From: Whalleya microplaca
Lineage: Eukaryota > Ascomycota > Sordariomycetes > Xylariales > Xylariaceae
Length of the DNA stretch: 64,000 nt
Assembly: GCA_022497155.1 (NCBI GenBank)
Contig: MU385763.1
Span: 124,001 to 188,000 of the forward strand
Direction: 5' to 3'
Part shown: positions 59,001-64,000 of the stretch, piece by piece
How the letters are laid out: every line of letters starts with the position of its first letter
Position numbering within the stretch: the stretch's first letter is position 1
Translations under genes and position numbers: made by a program
Notes under the pieces: model-generated
Databases searched by the model: none
The model's input: the letters and a program-made list of their open reading frames with translations, nothing else
What the model was told of the DNA's origin: nothing

Positions 59001-60480
59001 ATAAATAAATAGTTTTATAAAATAATAGGTATATTTTTTAAATAAGTAGCCTTTTTTTTTATATCGTAAATATTTTCCGCGTTTTATTTAAACGTTTCGT
59101 TTTTTATTTGTTATTTATTTAGCCCGCTAGCTTTTTATTAACGTAACTATACCGGTTATTAACATATCGTTTTTATAATTAGTTTTAAGGCGATTAAAGG
59201 TAGGAAATAATAGGCCCGGAAAAGGTAATCCACCCGGCGTAATCCCGCCTTTTAAGCTATTCCTGTTATAATAAAATAGCGATCCCTTAAGTCGGGCTAT
59301 AATACCTATTATTTAATAAACCTAGTTTTAATAGATATTCGATAGCGCTATTAAAATTAGTGCGTTTTTAAATTTATTATTAATCGCTTTTTCGATAAAT
59401 ATAAATTTTGCTTTATTATTTTATATATTATTTTTTATTTTTATTAATAGTTACTCGAAATTGGTATAAAAAAATATAAAAGTCTAATTAGCGGACTAGC
59501 GGTATTTATATAATTCGCCCCTTATTTTAATAGCTTTATTGCAGTTTTTATAAACGTTTAATAAGTATTAAAAAAAATATTAGGTTATACGTTTTACCAG
59601 GTCCCCCTATAATATAATATAACTTTATTATACGTTATATATTATTTTCGAGCCGCTTATAAATATTATATTATTTATTTTAGTCCCTTTTTACAAATTC
59701 CGTATTTTTTAAAAATTTATACTTTATTAATATTTTTTATATAAAATAATAATTACGCTCGCCCCTGAATTTCTTAGGCTATAATAATAGCTTACGTTTA
59801 AATATTAGGGCTGTAATAATTATTAAAGCGGGTATTAAAAATGCTTAAAGGTTTTTTAGCTAAGGATTTCCTAACTAAAAATTTATATTTACTTAGGCTA
59901 ATTATCTTTAAGGTTTTTAAAGATCCCGAAGGTTTTATATAAAAATACCTTTTATTATATTTACGTTTTATATAATTAATAAGTCAAAATTCTTTTGTAA
60001 CTATATTTCTAAAACCGCCTAGCGTTATAATAATTTGTTCTATTATTCTTTTAGTTTTTACTTATAAACCGCTCGTTTTAATCGTTATTTCTCCGAATTA
60101 TTTTTTAATACCGCTTTTAATATTACGTATATTTGTTTAAAGCGGGTATAAATTTAATAGACCTAAATATTTAATGCTTTCGCGTATCTCGCTAACGGTA
60201 TTTTCGGATTATTAAGGAGCTACTTTAAAACTTTTTCTAATATTTTAATCTGCTTTAACGCAGCTCGGGAATTAATAAATTAGAAAATATATAAAAGGCT
60301 ATTACGCTAAAATACAATTTTATAATATTAAATAAGTGTTTATTTTCTAACTAAAAAAAAAAAGAAAATTAAGAAGGTATATCGATATAGCTCGAAAGCA
60401 TTTATACTAGCTCTCGAGAGCTATGCTGCTATATCGGCTTATGATCGCCGATATTCCCTACTACGGCATAGCCCATTACA
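53021..60480 (-). mobile_element. Gypsy-like LTR retrotransposon (element D) inserted in element C's LTR
   Basis: LTRs lie at 53,021-53,208 and 60,292-60,480 (188/189 bp, sharing ATCGATATAGCTCG and TATATCGGCTTATGATCGCC), with ATATA on both outer sides. Orientation is minus: an AGGGGGGGG polypurine tract (53,211-53,219 complement) abuts the left LTR. Near 57,645-57,680 the complement reads Y-I-N-N-I-L-I-Y, a RIP-altered form of the reverse-transcriptase YxDDILIYS motif. The interior of about 7.1 kb has the length of gag-protease-RT-RNase H-integrase, but every frame is broken. The Gypsy assignment is based on the RT motif context and size. Confidence 0.75.
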
Positions 60481-60518
60481 ATATAATACCTATACTATAA
60501 TATAAAGCCTATTTAATA

Positions 60519-63500
60519 AGATTTATATATTTTTAACGTACTTTTTTAATTAATATAACTAAAGAAATTCGGCAATAATGCCGAAATAATTAAGTTTTTA
60601 AATATAAAGCTTATTAATAACGATTAACGATTTATAGAAATTAATAAATATTTAATTAATATCGAAAATAGCGTTAATAAAATTACTTCGATAATATTTA
60701 AGCTAAATAGGTTTATTAATTTCTAGCGTATATAAAAGGGAATCCCGATAAAAGTGCTACTAAATATAGTTTTAAATTAGCGAATATATATATTATCTGG
60801 CTTTTCAAATTTAAGCTTAAGTTTAAGCTTAAGTTTGGGACAAAAATAGTTTAATAGTTTTACTTTATTTAAAGATTTAAATAAATATATATAAGGATTT
60901 AGTAATTTCTTTAAGTTTAAGCGAAAAAATATTAAATAGTTTAATTTATATTATAATAACCCGAATAATATTAGAATAATAATTAATAATCGCATCTTTA
61001 TATTTACTGATATTTTTAGCTTCTAAAAGCGAATTAATATATTTCTAAAGGACAATAATATAAAATAAAATAATAAAAAATAAATATAGTTTTTATAGTA
61101 AATATTATTAAATAAAGTAGCAATTTTATAATAAAATAATAAGTTAATATAATAGCGACATAAGAATTTATATATATTAAAATTAAAAGCTATAATTAAA
61201 GTTTTAACCGAAAAATTTATACTGGAACTTATAATTATTATAAAGCGTTTTATAAACTCCAGTTTAATTTTTAAGGATATTATATAAAATAAATTTATAT
61301 TAGTATAATATATTTAAAAGAAATTATAATATATATAAGTTATAAATATACTAGCTAAAGATAATTAAAATTAGTATAAAGTAATAATATAAATATAGTT
61401 ATAAATATCTTTCGATATTAAAGAATTTTTTTGCGTATTATAAAAAATAAAACGCTTATTATATATATATAAGCAGTAAAAAAGTCCAAATTATTATTAA
61501 TTAATTTAGCCGCTATTATTTATTTATATATTATTAAATTATATATATTATTTTTATTAATATTAAATAATTATTTCTAATAAAATTATTTTAAAACTTT
61601 ATAATAAAATAGTAATCGCAATTATTATTAATTAAAAAATCGGTAACGTAATTATATTCGCGAAAGGAAATAGCGCTATTGGGATAATAATAACCGATAT
61701 ATCGATAATAAATACCGATCGGATATTTAAGAGCGCCGGGACTGCAATTAAAATAATTAAAGTAATTGTAATCGAAATAATCGCGATAAACGCGACAGGA
61801 ATAAACGCGATAATAATACGCGCGATTGTTAAGGTAATATATACAGTAATAAACGTTATAACGATAAAGCGCCTAAAGGATATCTCGATATATATAAACC
61901 TAATTACCGAAATTCCGATTAATGCGATAATCGATTTTACGATAATTAATCCCGTAATGCCGATCGAGAAAATGATTATTATAACTGTGACTAAGGGCGC
62001 GATAAGGTATATTTTACTAATAATATAAGCGTAAAAAAATCAAGCGCTTTATTAAATAAAGATAGCGAATCGGATATAATATTAAATTATAAACAAGTAT
62101 TTTTAATACTTAATGCGTTAAAAATTTATAAATATTATAATATAATATTTAATACGCTATAGTTTTTTTTAAAAAAAATATAAAAATATATTTATTAAAT
62201 AAAGCTAGGGAAATTATTTAAACGTTATTTTTATTAAATCCGGTATAACAAATGTATAAGTATTATTATTAAATTCTTATATTTCGGAATAAGCTATTTT
62301 ATTACTTAAAAACGTGCGATAACGCTAGGGCCGAACAAATTTAGCCATTATTAAATCTTTTAAAGCTGCCTTAAAAAAATCGTATAAAAATTACTAGCGA
62401 AAGAAATAAATAACGGACCTATTATTAAAATAGCTTTTCCCGTAAACTTTTTTAATGTTTATTTAAAATTTAGTTATATTTATTTTTATATTAAAGTATA
62501 AGTATAATTAAATAGCTTAATTATAATAATATATATTAATTTAGAAATAAAATAAATAATAATTAGAAGAAAATACTTAAAGATTTTTAAATATTTTATT
62601 ATATTGTTTTTAAAAATGTTAAAAGGAATCGGGAAAAAATTAATCGAGTTATTCGGTTAGGCATATTTTTTATTCTATTTTATAAGGTATAATATTAAAG
62701 GGCGACTAACCTTTATATAATTTACAAAAAAAAGATAGGTTATAAATAATAAGTTTTAACCTAATATTTTAATCGGAAATAATATATTTAACTTATATAA
62801 AGCTAATATTAGCTATAAAGGTTTAGCAATTATATTTAATATATTTAATAAATTTATAATAGCTTTTAAATATATTATATATAGTTAATTATATAAAAGA
62901 AAAGTTATAAATATAAAAAAAGTTACGTTTTAATTAGAAAAGTCTATATATATTTAAGTAAATTATAAGCTATTGCTAAATAATTGCAGCTTTTTTTTAT
63001 ATTATACTATATTATAGCTATAAATATAATTATCGATATTAAAATATTATAAGTAGTCGTTACTCGGAATAAATCAGACAAATAAATAACTATTTCTAAA
63101 AGTACTAAAATAAATTTAATAAAGGAAATAATTAATAACAGATATTTTATTAATATATAAAAAAAAGGTTTTAAAACTTTAATAATAGCGGCAGGTTTTA
63201 TAATATCTATTATTTCTTTAGCAAGTATTTCTTTAGTATTAAACCCGGTAGTAAATATAGTAATAATAACGGTAGCGCCCGAATTAAATACTGTGAATTA
63301 TATATAAGTTATTAGCGGCTTTATAAACCCGTTTTTAGGAAATAGTGCGCCCACTTGTATTATAATTTTAGATATTTCTATATATATTATATAATAAAAA
63401 TTTAAATATATTAAAATACCGGGTATATTAATAATAATATTATTAAATATAAAATTTGATATAAACTTTAATATATTATTTGTAATTTCCGATAATCTTG

Positions 63501-64000
63501 GTATAAATTTATTTATTAATATAATAAAAATAATAAGGCATAAATATTTAAATCCTTTAATTAAAACCTAGGCTTTTATTAGTAATACCTTATTATTAAA
63601 TACGGTTTATAATATTATATAAATAACGCTACCAGAGAATTTTTATAGCGACAATTTTAAGAAATCCTGTATATTTAATATCTATATTATATTAGGTATT
63701 AAAAAGCTACCCGATTTTTTAAAGAAATTAATTTTTAAAGAAATATATATTTACGTAAAAAACGCTATATACGTAAATAAACTTTGCGATTTTATTAGTA
63801 AGTACCCGAAGTTATAAACTAACTAAGAAATAATTAACGTTCCCGAAAATTAGCAAATAAAAATTCCATTTATAGAAAAATAATAGAATTAACGATTGAA
63901 TATATATAAATACCTCTTTTTAAAAAAAACCAAAAGGTAGTTAATAATATATATAATAAATTATATATTTAAAATCGGATAAAATAGGCGGAAAACCTTA
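60519..64000. repeat. AT-rich, RIP-degraded repeat block (right end)
   Basis: It has TA-rich, stop-filled sequence of the same kind. A tandem of TTTAAGCTTAAG units lies near 60,812-60,838. A stretch near 61,640-61,960 is richer in G and C and reads as repeated N/R/G/D-rich sequence, possibly a decayed gag or RNA-binding region. No LTR pair or open frame could be defined, and the block runs off the window. Confidence 0.7.

Larger units (their letters stand above)
39086..60518 (+). mobile_element. Copia-like LTR retrotransposon (element C) hosting nested insertions
   Basis: The 5' LTR is 39,086-39,287 (202 bp). The 3' LTR is 52,850-53,020 continued at 60,486-60,518 after a later insertion (204 bp together). 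Flanking pentamers GGATT and AGATT are a target-site duplication differing by one transition. After removing insertions the interior is about 6.5 kb. At 51,573-51,626 the plus-strand reading D-x-KSLY-x-YLVKLG matches the Copia RNase H motif, and integrase-core-like sequence lies near 43,320-43,450, so it is Copia-like and plus-oriented. All frames are destroyed by TA-rich decay. The nested elements are listed separately. Confidence 0.75.

Noticed and set aside
1..64000. CRISPR-like arrays in the repeat-rich parts
   Set aside because: Repeats are LTRs, minisatellites or irregular motifs; none has constant repeat and spacer lengths, and the organism is a eukaryote.

Overview
The window looks like a filamentous ascomycete (Pezizomycotina) chromosome. 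The genes carry short introns (about 41-140 nt) with GTRNGT-type donors and CTAAC-like branch sites. Their products include Atg17, a SET/MYND protein, a ferric reductase and Dal5-type permeases. A GC-balanced gene island (about 5,150-34,545) lies between two very AT-rich stretches (1-5,150 and 34,546-64,000). By eye those stretches show the RIP (repeat-induced point mutation) pattern: TA-rich, stop-riddled relics of retrotransposons. The species cannot be named from sequence alone.

Gene island, left to right: a 2EXR-domain protein (6,011-6,859); a short unrecognised two-exon minus-strand gene (7,456-8,026) next to unresolved coding-like debris; an eight-exon MFS permease of the allantoate/nicotinate type (9,652-11,631, minus); a polytopic membrane protein resembling the membrane-bound AscI-type terpene cyclases or PaxA/LtmS proteins (13,547-14,838); a SET/MYND protein (15,815-17,533); a Mpv17/PMP22-family protein (18,536-19,159, minus); an unknown protein with an acidic C-terminus (20,849-21,763); a CENP-V/GFA-domain protein (22,804-23,367); a glutathione S-transferase (23,806-24,543); Atg17 (24,722-26,310, minus), divergent from a large conserved fungal protein of unknown function (27,015-28,847); a second Dal5-type MFS permease (30,334-31,845); and a ferric reductase-type flavocytochrome (32,420-34,351, minus), about 200 bp from the AT-rich boundary. 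Most are independent housekeeping or accessory genes. Permeases, ferric reductase, GST and a terpene-cyclase-like protein are an accessory-flavoured mix, but there is no polyketide synthase, prenyltransferase or P450 that would make a biosynthetic cluster.

The right-hand AT-rich block can be resolved into a nested stack of LTR retroelements from matching LTR pairs and target-site duplications (TSDs). A Copia-like element (39,086-60,518) carries four insertions: a gag-only element with 254-bp LTRs (39,671-42,226, TSD ACTTT); a small non-autonomous element with 298-bp LTRs (44,280-45,758, TSD ATAT); a tandem three-LTR form of the same family in inverted orientation (46,447-49,445, TSD CTAT); and, inside the Copia 3' LTR, a minus-strand Gypsy-like element (53,021-60,480, TSD ATATA). 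Degenerate copies of the same families lie at 34,970-37,571. The left AT-rich block holds a truncated Copia-like relic (about 1,800-4,260). No tRNA, rRNA or CRISPR array was recognised.
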